Shown here one piece after another: positions 8,400-17,193 of a stretch of DNA of 64,000 nt. Below the pieces are notes generated by a model, which had not been told where the DNA came from, did no database searches, and saw only the letters and a list, made by a program, of their open reading frames with translations. This stretch comes from an uncultured Caldilineaceae bacterium. Its GTDB lineage: Bacteria; Chloroflexota; Anaerolineae; Caldilineales; Caldilineaceae. Location of the stretch: the NCBI GenBank assembly GCA_951812725.1, contig OX638330.1, positions 1,240,001-1,304,000 of the forward strand. Direction: 5' to 3'. The first letter of the stretch is position 1, and the number at the start of each line of letters is the position of its first letter. The position numbers and the translations under genes are program-made.

Positions 8400-8453
8400 A
8401 GCCAGTTCATATTTCAAGCGAGGGGGTAGCTGTTCCTCGACTCATTCTTCTCC

Positions 8454-8751
8454 TGTACCTACTAAGCCATGTCCAGTGCCTGTGTGGATCAGACTTTCAT
8501 TCAGGCCGCCATTCGGGCTGACTCATCGTGTAATCGTTGGCCGTCGCCGCCATGCTCGCCAGCCGACACGTTGCGAAGAATGCACACGGTCGGTGAGGCA
8601 TGTTTTTGTAGGGGGGCGTTGCGGGGGCGCAGCCCCTGCACAAGGGAGGCCGCTTGCGGCCGACCGCCCAAATAACAGAGAGTGAAGTGAGAGTAAACGC
8701 CTTCGCTCCCCTCCTCCAGGATCGCAAACCAGATGTGGCTGAGTAGTTACG
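8454..8751 (+). mobile_element. MITE-like element, copy A (full length)
   Basis: A 298-bp non-coding element between menB and menE. Its left end GTACCTACTAAGCC (8455-8468) and right end GGCTGAGTAGTTAC (8737-8750) are terminal inverted repeats with one mismatch. The internal core (8611-8669) contains two hairpins and exists in several further copies (24.2, 38.9, 40.2, 42.5 and 61.1 kb). The right end sits six bases from the menB stop codon. No transposase is encoded, so it would need one in trans. The flanks do not show an exact target duplication. Confidence 0.75.
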
Positions 8752-8756
8752 TTTTC

Positions 8757-9608
8757 TCAAGGCCTCCAGGGAAACTGGCGGAAGTCCGGTTTGCGCTTTT
8801 CGTTGAAGGCGTCGCGGCCCTCTTTGCCCTCTTCCGACATGTAGAAGAGCATGGTGGCGTCGCCAGCCAGAACCTGCAGACCGGTCTGACCATCCAGGTC
8901 GGCATTGAAGCCGGCTTTGAGGAAGCGAATCGCGATCGGTGATTTGCGCAGAATCTCCTGGGCCCAGTCCACGCCTTCCTCTTCCAAAGCCGCTACGGTG
9001 GGCAGCACTTTGTTTACCAGACCCATCTCGAGGGCCTCCTGGGCGGAATACTGGCGGCACAGATACCAGATTTCGCGCGCTTTTTTCTGGCCGACGATTG
9101 AGGCCAGGTAGGAGGCGCCCAGACCGCCGTCGAAACTGCCGACTATCGGTCCGGTCTGGCCGAAGACGGCGTTTTCGGAGGCGAGGGAGAGGTCGCAGAT
9201 GACGTGGAGCACGTGACCGCCGCCGATTGCGTAGCCGTTTACAAGGGCGATGACGGGCTTGGGCATGGTACGCATTATGCGTTGGAGCTCGAGCACGTTG
9301 AGCCGGGCAACGCCCTTGTCATCCATGTAGCCGGCGTGGCCGCGAATGTTCTGGTCGCCGCCGGCGCTGAAGGCGTGGACGCCGTCCTTGGGCGAAGGTC
9401 CGTTGCCGGTCAGGAGAACGACGCCGATCTGGTCATCGGCCCAGGCATCCTTGAAGGCTTCGATCATCTCGTCGATGGTTTGGGGGCGGAAGGCGTTGCG
9501 TTTCTGCGGGCGGTTGAAGGCGATGCGCGCCATGCCATCCGCCTTGTGATAGGTGATGTCGCCGTACTCGGCGACTGCTTGCCAGTCGGCGCTATCAGGG
9601 ATCGTCAC
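8757..9608 (-). CDS. menB: 1,4-Dihydroxy-2-naphthoyl-CoA synthase
   Basis: A crotonase-fold enzyme closing the naphthoquinone ring (Dieckmann cyclisation of OSB-CoA). Its 283 residues match MenB length. Family signatures include '[18 protein letters not shown]', the disordered-loop region '[11 protein letters not shown]', the oxyanion-hole stretch '[12 protein letters not shown]', '[17 protein letters not shown]' and the C-terminal '[12 protein letters not shown]'. The initiator is GTG at 9608, inside a GTGA overlap with the menD stop, indicating translational coupling. The stop codon is directly followed by the MITE-like element, which may separate it transcriptionally from menE. Confidence 0.95.
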   Translation of the reverse strand: MTIPDSADWQAVAEYGDITYHKADGMARIAFNRPQKRNAFRPQTIDEMIEAFKDAWADDQIGVVLLTGNGPSPKDGVHAFSAGGDQNIRGHAGYMDDKGVARLNVLELQRIMRTMPKPVIALVNGYAIGGGHVLHVICDLSLASENAVFGQTGPIVGSFDGGLGASYLASIVGQKKAREIWYLCRQYSAQEALEMGLVNKVLPTVAALEEEGVDWAQEILRKSPIAIRFLKAGFNADLDGQTGLQVLAGDATMLFYMSEEGKEGRDAFNEKRKPDFRQFPWRP

Positions 9609-11365
9609 GAAAAATCCTCCTTACTTTCGATTAGGGTCTTGTTCAGTTTTCTGCGCAGGCGTTCGTCGCGTGCGCCGTCGGTGGGCACTTCAATGATAGC
9701 GGGTCGGCGGCTGTGGAGTGATGTGCACAGCGCTTGGGCCAGGCCCGCCCTGTCGTTGTCGAGAATGCGCACAAAGTCAAGGCCGTACATCGCGGCCGCG
9801 GGCGCGAAGTCGAGGCCGGGGGGTGTGAGGAACAGGTCCTCGAACCGGGCATTATCCTGGGCGATGGGCAGACGGCGGAATACGCCGCCGCCATTGTTAT
9901 TGAGCAGCACGATTGTGACGTTGTCCAGCCTGTGTTTGCGCACGGCCAGCAGGCCGTTCATATCATGGTAAAAGCTGATATCGCCGATGAGCAAAACCAC
10001 CGGCGCGTCAGGGTCGGCGGCAGCTACGCCGAGCGCGCTGGAAGCGAGGCCATCGATGCCGCTCGCGCCGCGGTTGCCGTAGACGTGGAGCTGTTTGTGA
10101 TCGGGCCGGGCGAACTGGTCGACGTGGCGGACGGGCAGGCTATTGCCGAGGAACAGGTTTGCGCCAGGGGGAAGCGCATCAACGACGGTAGATACGGCGG
10201 CTGCGTCGAACCAGGCCTCCCGCAGAAAATCTGTCTGGACGCGACTGCTGCGCTGGTCGGCGGCCATGACTGCGGCGGCCCATCTGTCAGGGGGGCGCCG
10301 GCATTGCTCTGCCATCTGGTGACAGAAGGCGGTCTCGTCCACCTGAAGAAAGTGGCTGACGCGGTGGCTGTCGTCGGCCCAGACGCCGCTGCTGCGCACG
10401 TGAATCTGATAGGGCGGCGCGGTGCGCTCCAGGTAGTCGTTGAGGTATTTTGAGGTTGGGACGGCGCCGAAACGGATAATTACCTGGGGGGCGTCGAAGT
10501 CGGTCGGATGCTGAAGGAAGCTCTCGTAACTGCCGACGACTGGCGCCGACTCTGTATGGGGACCGAAACGCAACCCTGAAAGCGGGTCGGCGAAAATTGG
10601 GTAGGCGGTGCGGCGACTCAGTTCGGCCACGGCCTCAACCATACTGGATGGGGGGCGACCGGCCCAAGGTCCGCAGACGATCCAGCCGCGTTCGTGGGCA
10701 GAAATGAGGGCGGCCATTTCTGCGAGCTGGGCTTCGGTTGGGACAATCGTGCCGTGCTGGATGGAGGTTCCGTGTTTACTTTCGAAGCAGGGTCGGTAGG
10801 GGGCTGGCGGCTCGAGGGGCTTGCGGAAGGGAAGGTTGATATGGACCGGTCCTTTGCGCAGGCCGTCGGCGATGGCATAGGATCTGGCCGCAAGGGTGCG
10901 CAGATTTCGCAGTGCGACTGCGGACGGGTCCTCCTCGGGCAGTGCGGCATCCACGGCCCACAGGAGGTGGTCGCCGTACATTTTGACCTGGTCGATGGTC
11001 TGGTTGGCGCCGCTGTGACGCAGTTCCGGGGGGCGGTCTGCCGTAAGCAGGAGCAGGGGCACGCCGGCCATGTGGGCCTCGACGACAGCGGCGTGGAACT
11101 CCAGGGCTGCGGTGCCGGAGGTGCAGACGAGGGCGACTGGGCGGCCGGCGGCCTGGGCCAGCCCGAGCGCAAAGAAGCTGGCGCAGCGTTCGTCGAGATG
11201 GAGGAAGGTCTCGATTTCGGGATGGGCGTCAAAGGCAAGCGCCAGCGGTGTCGAGCGAGAGCCGGGCGCGATGCAGACAGCTTGCAGGCCGGCAACGGCC
11301 AAGGCGGCGACCAGTGTTTCGGAAAAGAGTAGATTGGGGTTAGGCTCGGCCATATCCGCGGTCAT
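9605..11365 (-). CDS. menD: SEPHCHC synthase (2-succinyl-5-enolpyruvyl-6-hydroxy-3-cyclohexene-1-carboxylate synthase)
   Basis: A thiamin-diphosphate enzyme that condenses isochorismate with 2-oxoglutarate-derived succinic semialdehyde. The 586-residue length is typical. It begins with '[28 protein letters not shown]' and has a catalytic Glu in '[15 protein letters not shown]' and '[19 protein letters not shown]'. The ThDP/Mg motif lies in '[17 protein letters not shown]' followed by '[18 protein letters not shown]'. Start and stop overlap menF and menB by four bases each (ATGA, GTGA). This is a tight menF-menD-menB translational unit. Confidence 0.95.
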   Translation of the reverse strand: MTADMAEPNPNLLFSETLVAALAVAGLQAVCIAPGSRSTPLALAFDAHPEIETFLHLDERCASFFALGLAQAAGRPVALVCTSGTAALEFHAAVVEAHMAGVPLLLLTADRPPELRHSGANQTIDQVKMYGDHLLWAVDAALPEEDPSAVALRNLRTLAARSYAIADGLRKGPVHINLPFRKPLEPPAPYRPCFESKHGTSIQHGTIVPTEAQLAEMAALISAHERGWIVCGPWAGRPPSSMVEAVAELSRRTAYPIFADPLSGLRFGPHTESAPVVGSYESFLQHPTDFDAPQVIIRFGAVPTSKYLNDYLERTAPPYQIHVRSSGVWADDSHRVSHFLQVDETAFCHQMAEQCRRPPDRWAAAVMAADQRSSRVQTDFLREAWFDAAAVSTVVDALPPGANLFLGNSLPVRHVDQFARPDHKQLHVYGNRGASGIDGLASSALGVAAADPDAPVVLLIGDISFYHDMNGLLAVRKHRLDNVTIVLLNNNGGGVFRRLPIAQDNARFEDLFLTPPGLDFAPAAAMYGLDFVRILDNDRAGLAQALCTSLHSRRPAIIEVPTDGARDERLRRKLNKTLIESKEDFS

Positions 11366-12876
11366 ACCGGCTGACCTTCAGCAACTGAATTGATTATCGG
11401 CTGAAACTTCCATCCTGTTTCTTCCCACTCCTTTTTCGGGACAGAGCCGGGAACGATGCCGGCGCCGGCGTAGGCCCAGGCGCGCTCTTTCTGCACGATG
11501 GCGGAGCGGATGGCAACGGCAAATGCGCCCTCCATGTTGCTATCGATCCAGCCGACAGGGGCGGCGTACCAGCCCCGCAGCGTTGGCTCATTCGCCTGGA
11601 TAAACTCCAGCCCCAGCTCGCGCGGCGTTCCCCCCATTGCTGGTGTCGGGTGCAGTGCATCCACCAGCGGCAGCACTCCCTCTTCCGTTTTCAGTCTGGC
11701 CTCAACCGGCGTGTATAGATGCTGAATGTTGTTGAACGAAAGCACCGTCGGTTCAGCGGCAATGGTTAGCTCGCTGCACACTGGCTGCAGGATATCTCTC
11801 AGCACGTTCACGACCAGTTTGTGCTCATGACGGTCCTTTGCCGAGGCCAGCAGCGCCTTGGCCAGTTCAGCATCTTCGGCCGCGGTCATGCCCCGTTGGA
11901 TCGATCCCGCCAGCGCCATCGTTTGCAGCCTCTCTCCCTGAACACGCACCAGGAGTTCAGGGGTAGCCCCAAGAAAAGCGTGTCCTGCCTGCGGTTCAAA
12001 CAAGAAACCGAAGCAGTCCGGATAGTCTGCGCATAGATGCGTCAACATCTGACTGATGCGAATAGGCTGTCGTGCCCGCAATTGCGCTATCCGGGAAAGC
12101 ACTACCTTTTGCAGCGGCGTCGCGTCGAAAGTACGCTGGGCATTTTCGATCAGCTTAGCCCAATCGTCGTACTGCAGCGGGTAGTCGATTTCCAGTCCTG
12201 GCTTCTCTTCTTCACCGTTCCGAAAAGGCGCTTCGACTTTCTGGCTTTCGCGGCTGTGCTCATTTCTCGTCAACAGTTCAGCCCGTGCATCCAGGGCCTC
12301 CTCCAACAGAGGGAAAACTGCGGTCGCGTCTTCTTCGGGGGGCAACAAGGCGTTGATTGTGAGCCAGGCGCGGCCGTCCTGCGACACAAACTGGTAATGG
12401 GGCAGGATGAAGTGGCCGGGATGGAAGCCCGTCCAGGTCAAGTCCGGCACAAAGTCCTCTCGAAATGCGAACCCGCCGAACAGACGCGGCAGCGCCAGCT
12501 CCGATCTGGGCGCGTTTCGGTGGCGAGGAGAGAGATGACTTTCGGCGAGGGAGAAAATCTCTTTCGCCTGTCGCTTTATGGCGGCAATCCGGCTGCGGCC
12601 GTAGCCGATGAGATGGGCAGCCACCCCAGTCCCTGCGAAGGTGATGCCCTCTCTCCCGTCGCGCCAAAAGAAGCGCTCCTGCCCGATAGCCGCCCGCAGA
12701 AAGTGCTCAAATGGCAGGCCGGCCACGGGACGGCTGGCGCTCACCAGGCGGCCGTGGCGCTCGACGCTGTACTCGTCGCCGCCGCCCCTTTCATCGTCCT
12801 CCAGCCAGCGAGCATCCTCGGCAGCATCTGGACTGCTCTCGCCAAAGGCGCTTTCTGCGCGTTCTTGCAATTTCAT
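11362..12876 (-). CDS. menF: Isochorismate synthase
   Basis: A chorismate-binding enzyme converting chorismate to isochorismate, the entry step of menaquinone synthesis. Its 504 residues include the N-terminal dimer-like region. The C-terminal chorismate-binding core has 'LQKVVLSRIAQLRARQPI', 'FLGATPELLVRVQGERLQTMALAGSI', 'HEHKLVVNVLRDIL', 'LHPTPAMGGTPR' and 'GAGIVPGSVPKKEWEETGWK', all diagnostic. In this pathway context menF is preferred over entC or pabB. It is the first gene of the men unit. The TetR gene lies 72 bases upstream on the same strand. Confidence 0.92.
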   Translation of the reverse strand: MKLQERAESAFGESSPDAAEDARWLEDDERGGGDEYSVERHGRLVSASRPVAGLPFEHFLRAAIGQERFFWRDGREGITFAGTGVAAHLIGYGRSRIAAIKRQAKEIFSLAESHLSPRHRNAPRSELALPRLFGGFAFREDFVPDLTWTGFHPGHFILPHYQFVSQDGRAWLTINALLPPEEDATAVFPLLEEALDARAELLTRNEHSRESQKVEAPFRNGEEEKPGLEIDYPLQYDDWAKLIENAQRTFDATPLQKVVLSRIAQLRARQPIRISQMLTHLCADYPDCFGFLFEPQAGHAFLGATPELLVRVQGERLQTMALAGSIQRGMTAAEDAELAKALLASAKDRHEHKLVVNVLRDILQPVCSELTIAAEPTVLSFNNIQHLYTPVEARLKTEEGVLPLVDALHPTPAMGGTPRELGLEFIQANEPTLRGWYAAPVGWIDSNMEGAFAVAIRSAIVQKERAWAYAGAGIVPGSVPKKEWEETGWKFQPIINSVAEGQPV

Positions 12877-12948
12877 TTTATGTCAACCAAACAACATCCT
12901 GTCGTTTTCTGTCAGATCACGTCAAGCCGGCTGCGCAACTGGAACTGT

Positions 12949-13548
12949 TCAGTCCTTCTTGTAGTTCACGCTGCGCAACAGCATTGGCACCAGCGTGCTG
13001 ACAATTCGGGCAGGCTCAGGTTCTCCGCTGTATACCCAGCGAATCGTCAGGTGGTAGATGCTTCCCATCCAGGCATAGGCGATTACGTCGGTGTCAACGG
13101 CTTCGATCTCGCCGGCGGCGACGGCCTCATCCAGGTAGATACGGATAAGCCTGGCGAAGCGCTCGTTGATTTCGAGCCGTTTTTCTTCGAAGACGGTCCC
13201 TAAGCCTGTGGCTTGGACGAGCATGACTTTTGCGGGACGGCGGTAGCGGCTAAAGGCTTCCAGGCAGGCCTCGAGCGCGGCCTCGACCTTGGCCATCGGG
13301 CTGGTGTGCTGCTCGATCGCTTCGGTGACGCGGCGTTCAACCAGGTCTGCGAATTTTTCGACGAGCGCGAGGAAGAGGCGTTCCTTGTTGGGAAAGTGGA
13401 AATAGATTGAGCCCTTGGATGTTTCGGATTCGGCGACGATTTCGTCAAGGCGCGTATCGTGGTAGCCCTTGTTGCTGAAGACGCTCAAGGCGGCATCCAG
13501 AATGCGTTCTCTGGTTGTTTCGGGACTGCGGTTTGGTGTATCGGGCAT
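12949..13548 (-). CDS. TetR/AcrR family transcriptional regulator
   Basis: A helix-turn-helix repressor. The N-terminal DNA-binding domain reads 'TRERILDAALSVFSNKGY' then 'LDEIVAESETSKGSIYFHFP', the classic TetR_N pattern. The C-terminal ligand-binding half carries no recognisable specificity motif. An ATG at 13548 gives 199 residues, and a GTG three codons upstream (13557) is an alternative. A perfect palindrome lies about 20-40 bases upstream, pointing to autoregulation. It precedes the men operon by 72 bases on the same strand, so it may also control or simply lead that operon. FadR/PaaR-type TetR proteins that sense acyl-CoAs use similar operators. Confidence 0.85.
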   Translation of the reverse strand: MPDTPNRSPETTRERILDAALSVFSNKGYHDTRLDEIVAESETSKGSIYFHFPNKERLFLALVEKFADLVERRVTEAIEQHTSPMAKVEAALEACLEAFSRYRRPAKVMLVQATGLGTVFEEKRLEINERFARLIRIYLDEAVAAGEIEAVDTDVIAYAWMGSIYHLTIRWVYSGEPEPARIVSTLVPMLLRSVNYKKD

Positions 13549-13576
13549 TGAATTCACATTTCGTGAATGGTTAAAC

Positions 13577-13590
13577 CGACTGGTCAGTCG
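13577..13590. promoter_or_regulatory. TetR-type operator palindrome
   Basis: CGACTG-GT-CAGTCG is a perfect 6+6 inverted repeat within the context AAACCGACTGGTCAGTCG. It lies just upstream of the TetR gene start on the minus strand. It resembles the ACCGAC...GTCGGT class of sites bound by acyl-CoA-responsive TetR regulators. Binding by the adjacent regulator is inferred from position. Confidence 0.6.
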
Positions 13591-13755
13591 AAAAGCCGGC
13601 GAAAAAAACGTGTCACTATTTTCCTCGAAATGGCAGGCCAGCGCAACTCTGGCAGTATGCGTTGCGGGTCAGAGCGAATAGCTGGGTTGTGCTGGTGGTA
13701 AGTCAGGTGGTCACGGGCGGGAGCGCGGCTTCAGCTCAATTTCTGGACAGGGAAT

Positions 13756-15252
13756 TCACCAGCCGCGGGGAACGGGGAAGCAGCGGAACTGCTGGGCCTG
13801 GGCGAATACATCCCAGATCTGGGCCATTTTTTCGACGATGCGGGTGGGGCGGCTTGCCATTTCGAAGCCGCGGTGCTGACCGCGTACCACGTTGCGAGGC
13901 TCCCAACCGGTGCCTTTGCAGTAGTCGTAGTAGTCCTGGAAGCGGGTGAATTGCACACTCATACCGAAGCTGTCGGGCTGGCGGCTCATGGGCGACATGG
14001 GGTCGAGCGTGTGGCAGGGATTGAGCATGCGCAGCAGGTGATGGGGATAGGTCTTGCCGATCTGGTCGGCCAGGTGGAGCGTCTTTTTGAAGGTCTGCGG
14101 TGTTTCGCCGGGCAGATTCAGGCTGAAGTAGATAAAGATTGGCACTTCATATTTCTTGAGCGTTTCCAGCATGCGCAGGAATCGTTCATTTGTATAGAAC
14201 TTGCCGTTTTGGCGCCTTACTTCCTCGTCGCCGGAGAGGGGCGAGATTGCGACTTCGGTGTGGGAGAGGTCGGCGGTGATACACATCTGGTCGATAAAGT
14301 CGTTGGAGGGAAGCTGGAAAAACTCGTTGTAGATGCCGATGCGAATCTCATCCTGGCGGAGCTGGTGGAAGAAGGCGCGCCACCATTTGGCGGGATAGGT
14401 GGCGATGTCGAGGGAGAGATTGACCTGTTGGAAGCCTTCTCTGGCCAGGCGGGCAACGTCTTCGACCACTGCCTCGGGTGAGCGCATCACATAGCCGTTG
14501 CGGCCGGCGAGCTCGCTGTGGGACTCTTTGCCGCCGCCGCAGTAGATGCAGTCGAAGACGCAGCCGCGGCCCACGGTGAGCCAGTGGCTGGCCAGATTCG
14601 GCTTTTGCAGCGAGACCAGGCCGGCGCCGGAGTATTGGAGCGCGGCATAGGCGCGCTGGTTGGAGAGCCAGTCCATTGATACGAAGTCGAGGTTGTCCAG
14701 TTCGGTGGCGTTGGCGAAATAGAAGCCGAGATTCTGCTCCGGCTTTTGACCGTTGCCGGGGCGGCGAATCAGATTGGGTACATCGTCGAGCTGTGACAAA
14801 CCTTTGCCAACGACCTGGGCCGCGATTTGACGCAAGGGTTCTTCGGCGTCGCCGCGGACGGCGTAGTCGACGTAGGGAAAGTCGGCCAGGATTTCCTCGC
14901 CGTAGTAGGAGGTTGTCAGGCCGCCGATGACGACGGTGGCGTCGACCAGCGTTTCTTTGACGGCTTGGGCGACGGCGAGGGCGCCAAAAGAGTGTTCATA
15001 CCAGTGGAGATCGATCAGAACGAGTTTGGGCTGGATGCGCTGGCTGCGGAGCCACTGGCGCAGGCTGAAAGTAGGGCGCTGCAGCAGTTCGACCGGCAGG
15101 TTGAGGCCGCGGACGTTATAGCCTTCGGCGCGCAGCATGTTGACGAATCCGATGACGCCCACCGGGATGAAAGGGTAGGGTGGACAGGAACGGAATTTGT
15201 CATAGCGGGCTTCGACTTCCTGTTTGGCGGGGTGAATGTAGAGGATATCCAT
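13756..15252 (-). CDS. B12-binding-domain radical SAM protein
   Basis: A 498-residue class B-like radical SAM enzyme. The N-terminal half is a cobalamin-binding Rossmann region ('PYPFIPVGVIGFVNMLRAEG', 'KLVLIDLHWYEHSFG', 'VVIGGLTTSYYGEE', 'YAVRGDAEEPL'). The canonical DxHxxG is only partly kept (D81-x-H83). The radical SAM cluster motif CxxxCxxC is C231/C235/C238 in 'VGRGCVFDCIYCGGG', followed by a TIM-barrel-like half. Such proteins often methylate or rearrange unactivated carbons, but no substrate can be read here. The gene ends the ABC transporter-PhyH unit, 42 bases after the PhyH gene with a hairpin in the gap. Confidence 0.85.
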   Translation of the reverse strand: MDILYIHPAKQEVEARYDKFRSCPPYPFIPVGVIGFVNMLRAEGYNVRGLNLPVELLQRPTFSLRQWLRSQRIQPKLVLIDLHWYEHSFGALAVAQAVKETLVDATVVIGGLTTSYYGEEILADFPYVDYAVRGDAEEPLRQIAAQVVGKGLSQLDDVPNLIRRPGNGQKPEQNLGFYFANATELDNLDFVSMDWLSNQRAYAALQYSGAGLVSLQKPNLASHWLTVGRGCVFDCIYCGGGKESHSELAGRNGYVMRSPEAVVEDVARLAREGFQQVNLSLDIATYPAKWWRAFFHQLRQDEIRIGIYNEFFQLPSNDFIDQMCITADLSHTEVAISPLSGDEEVRRQNGKFYTNERFLRMLETLKKYEVPIFIYFSLNLPGETPQTFKKTLHLADQIGKTYPHHLLRMLNPCHTLDPMSPMSRQPDSFGMSVQFTRFQDYYDYCKGTGWEPRNVVRGQHRGFEMASRPTRIVEKMAQIWDVFAQAQQFRCFPVPRGW

Positions 15253-15260
15253 TATGGGAA

Positions 15261-15291
15261 CTGTTGTGAACTGCGGTTAGCAGCACAACAG
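15261..15291 (-). promoter_or_regulatory. Intercistronic two-step hairpin
   Basis: CTGTTGTG (15261-15268) pairs perfectly with CACAACAG (15284-15291). Inside it, CTGC (15271-15274) pairs with GCAG (15280-15283). This gives a 12-bp stem with a two-base bulge, filling the 42-base gap between the PhyH gene and the radical SAM gene. There is no T-tract, so it looks like an mRNA processing or stability element rather than a terminator. Confidence 0.5.
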
Positions 15292-15294
15292 CCT

Positions 15295-16185
15295 CTAACC
15301 AACGCCAACCGGAGCCAGCTTCCTGCCGCGCGGCGCCACCGGTTCGAGAATCTCGCGGCGCTCCGGTGTCAGGCGGGCGGCGAACTCAGGTGACAACTGG
15401 TAGTTGAAGCGGGTGCGCAGGTAGCGCGGAGAATAGCGGTAGATGACCGAGCGGCGGAATCCCGGGTTGGTGCGCTCGGCTGAGCCGTGGGTGATGGCGT
15501 CGGTGAAGAAGACGACGTCGCCGGCCTCCAGGTAGATTTCCTTCATGCCGAGGGCGGTGCCGGCGGCCTCGCGCTCAAAGTGGGCGGCAACGATGCCTTT
15601 GCCATCCAATTCCAGGCGGGGATGGACCTCGGTCGCTTTGTGGCTGCCGGGCACGAGGACGGTAGGTCCGTCACCGGGGCCGATGTCTTCGAGGGCCATC
15701 AGGACGTTGATCTGGCCCACCATCCATGCGCCGGTATTGTGCTGGCGGAATGTCAGGTAAAAGAGGGGTGTGTGTCCTCCGCAGTGGATATAGAGGAAGC
15801 CGCCGGGGCCGCGAATATTGAGCAGGTTCTCGTGAATCGAGACGCCGTTGACTTCATTTATGTAGCGGGCTGCGAGTGGGTACCAGGAGGGGTGGTCGAT
15901 AAGCCGCTCGAAGACATCGCCGCCTTCGACGATGTTCTGAAAGTTTACGCCATCGTCCTGGCCGTAGCTGTGGATCTCGACATTGCCGATCCAGTATTCC
16001 GGGTCCGGGTTGACACCGAGCTGTGCTTCGCCCAGAATCGGCGGGTTTTCGACGTGCGCCCAATTGTCGTCCACCCAACTGTTCATTTCATCGAGGTCAT
16101 CTTTGGAGATGGCGTCTTTGAGGACGAGATAACCTTGCAGGTCGAACAGGTAGTCGAGTTGCTTTAGCTCTTCTTGGGAACGCAA
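15295..16185 (-). CDS. PhyH-like protein with an altered iron-binding motif
   Basis: A 296-residue member of the phytanoyl-CoA dioxygenase superfamily. It keeps the family core 'INVLMALEDIGPGDGPTVLVPGSHK' and the distal His-Arg segment 'DAITHGSAERTNPGFRRS' (H233). The first iron motif, normally HxD, reads 'YIHCGGH' (H134-C-G136), so the acidic ligand appears to be missing. HxG or HxA at this place is known in Fe/2-oxoglutarate halogenases and also occurs in a large uncharacterised PhyH group, so activity is open. The start is TTG at 16185 with GAGAGG about ten bases upstream. It follows the MalG-type permease gene on the same strand and probably acts on the imported compound. Confidence 0.8.
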   Translation of the reverse strand: MRSQEELKQLDYLFDLQGYLVLKDAISKDDLDEMNSWVDDNWAHVENPPILGEAQLGVNPDPEYWIGNVEIHSYGQDDGVNFQNIVEGGDVFERLIDHPSWYPLAARYINEVNGVSIHENLLNIRGPGGFLYIHCGGHTPLFYLTFRQHNTGAWMVGQINVLMALEDIGPGDGPTVLVPGSHKATEVHPRLELDGKGIVAAHFEREAAGTALGMKEIYLEAGDVVFFTDAITHGSAERTNPGFRRSVIYRYSPRYLRTRFNYQLSPEFAARLTPERREILEPVAPRGRKLAPVGVG

Positions 16186-16266
16186 TGTGCTATACCTCTC
16201 GTTCTGGCAGGGGCCAGATATGGGTGGCCGGACAGGGCAGCGGCGGCCAGCGGCTAAGGCTGAATA

Positions 16267-17154
16267 TTACCCTTTGACGCCTGAGACGACGATCCCCTGG
16301 ACAAAGTAGCGCTGGGCAAAGAAGAAGAGAATAATCGTCGGGAGGACACCGAGAATGGAAGCTGCCATGAGCGCCTGCATATTGTTGGTCATATGGCCTT
16401 CAAACAGGCGAAGGCCGAGGGCGACCGTATAGTTGGGCACGCCCTGGATGTAGATGAGCGGGTGGAGGAAGTCGTTCCACTGGGCGGTGACCATGAAGAT
16501 AAGGACGACGCCGAGCGCGGGCAGGCTCAACGGTAGATGGATGCGCCAGAACAGGCCGATGGGGTTGCAGCCGTCGATCATGGCGGAGTCATCCAGTTCT
16601 CTGGGGATGGTCATAAAGAACTGGCGCATGAGAAAGACATAGAAGGCGGGCGCAAACCAGTTGGGGATGATGAGAGGGCGATAGGTGCCGATCCAGTCCA
16701 GCTCCACAAAGAGAAGGTAGGTGGGTACGAGACGGACATGCTCGGGCAACATCATGGTCGCGAGGACGATGACGAAAATTTTATCGCGAAAGGGAAAACG
16801 AAGGCGGGCAAAACTGAAGCCGACTACGGAGGACGAGAGGGCTGTACCGATTGCGCTGCCGGCAGCGATAAAAGTGCTATTGAGGAAGAATCTGGCGAAA
16901 GGGAAGACGGCAAACGGTGTCTTGAAGTGGTGCCACTCGAACTTGTCAGGCCACCATTCGGGCGGGAACAGGTAGACCTGCGTTGTCGGCATGACCGACG
17001 TGCGCAACATCCAATAGAAGGGGATAGCGAAGATTACGCCGCCCAGAATGACTGCGCCGTAGAGGAGAAGGCGATAGAGCGTTTCGGAGACTTTGCTGTT
17101 GCCGTGCTGCCCGGCTTGGTGAACAGCAGCGCCCGTTTGGACCGTGGTTGCCAT
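16267..17154 (-). CDS. Carbohydrate ABC transporter permease, MalG type
   Basis: A 295-residue inner-membrane permease with six predicted helices. Its cytoplasmic EAA loop, 'ELDDSAMIDGCNPIGLFWR', docks the ATPase. The N-terminal 'FAIPFYWMLRTSVMPTTQVY' and C-terminal 'FFAQRYFVQGIVVSGVKG' are characteristic of CUT1-family MalG/LacG/UgpE subunits. The ATG at 17154 has AGGAG upstream. It sits 39 bases after the MalF-type gene. No nucleotide-binding subunit is encoded in the window, so a shared MsmK-type ATPase elsewhere is expected. Confidence 0.93.
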   Translation of the reverse strand: MATTVQTGAAVHQAGQHGNSKVSETLYRLLLYGAVILGGVIFAIPFYWMLRTSVMPTTQVYLFPPEWWPDKFEWHHFKTPFAVFPFARFFLNSTFIAAGSAIGTALSSSVVGFSFARLRFPFRDKIFVIVLATMMLPEHVRLVPTYLLFVELDWIGTYRPLIIPNWFAPAFYVFLMRQFFMTIPRELDDSAMIDGCNPIGLFWRIHLPLSLPALGVVLIFMVTAQWNDFLHPLIYIQGVPNYTVALGLRLFEGHMTNNMQALMAASILGVLPTIILFFFAQRYFVQGIVVSGVKG

Positions 17155-17193
17155 ACAATGTGCTCCTGCCGCTTAGAAAACTGTGTTCGCTAC

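Noticed and set aside
12037..13203. 388-codon plus-strand open frame opposite menF and tetR
   Set aside because: Antisense to two well-supported genes, no family features, composition typical of a complement frame.
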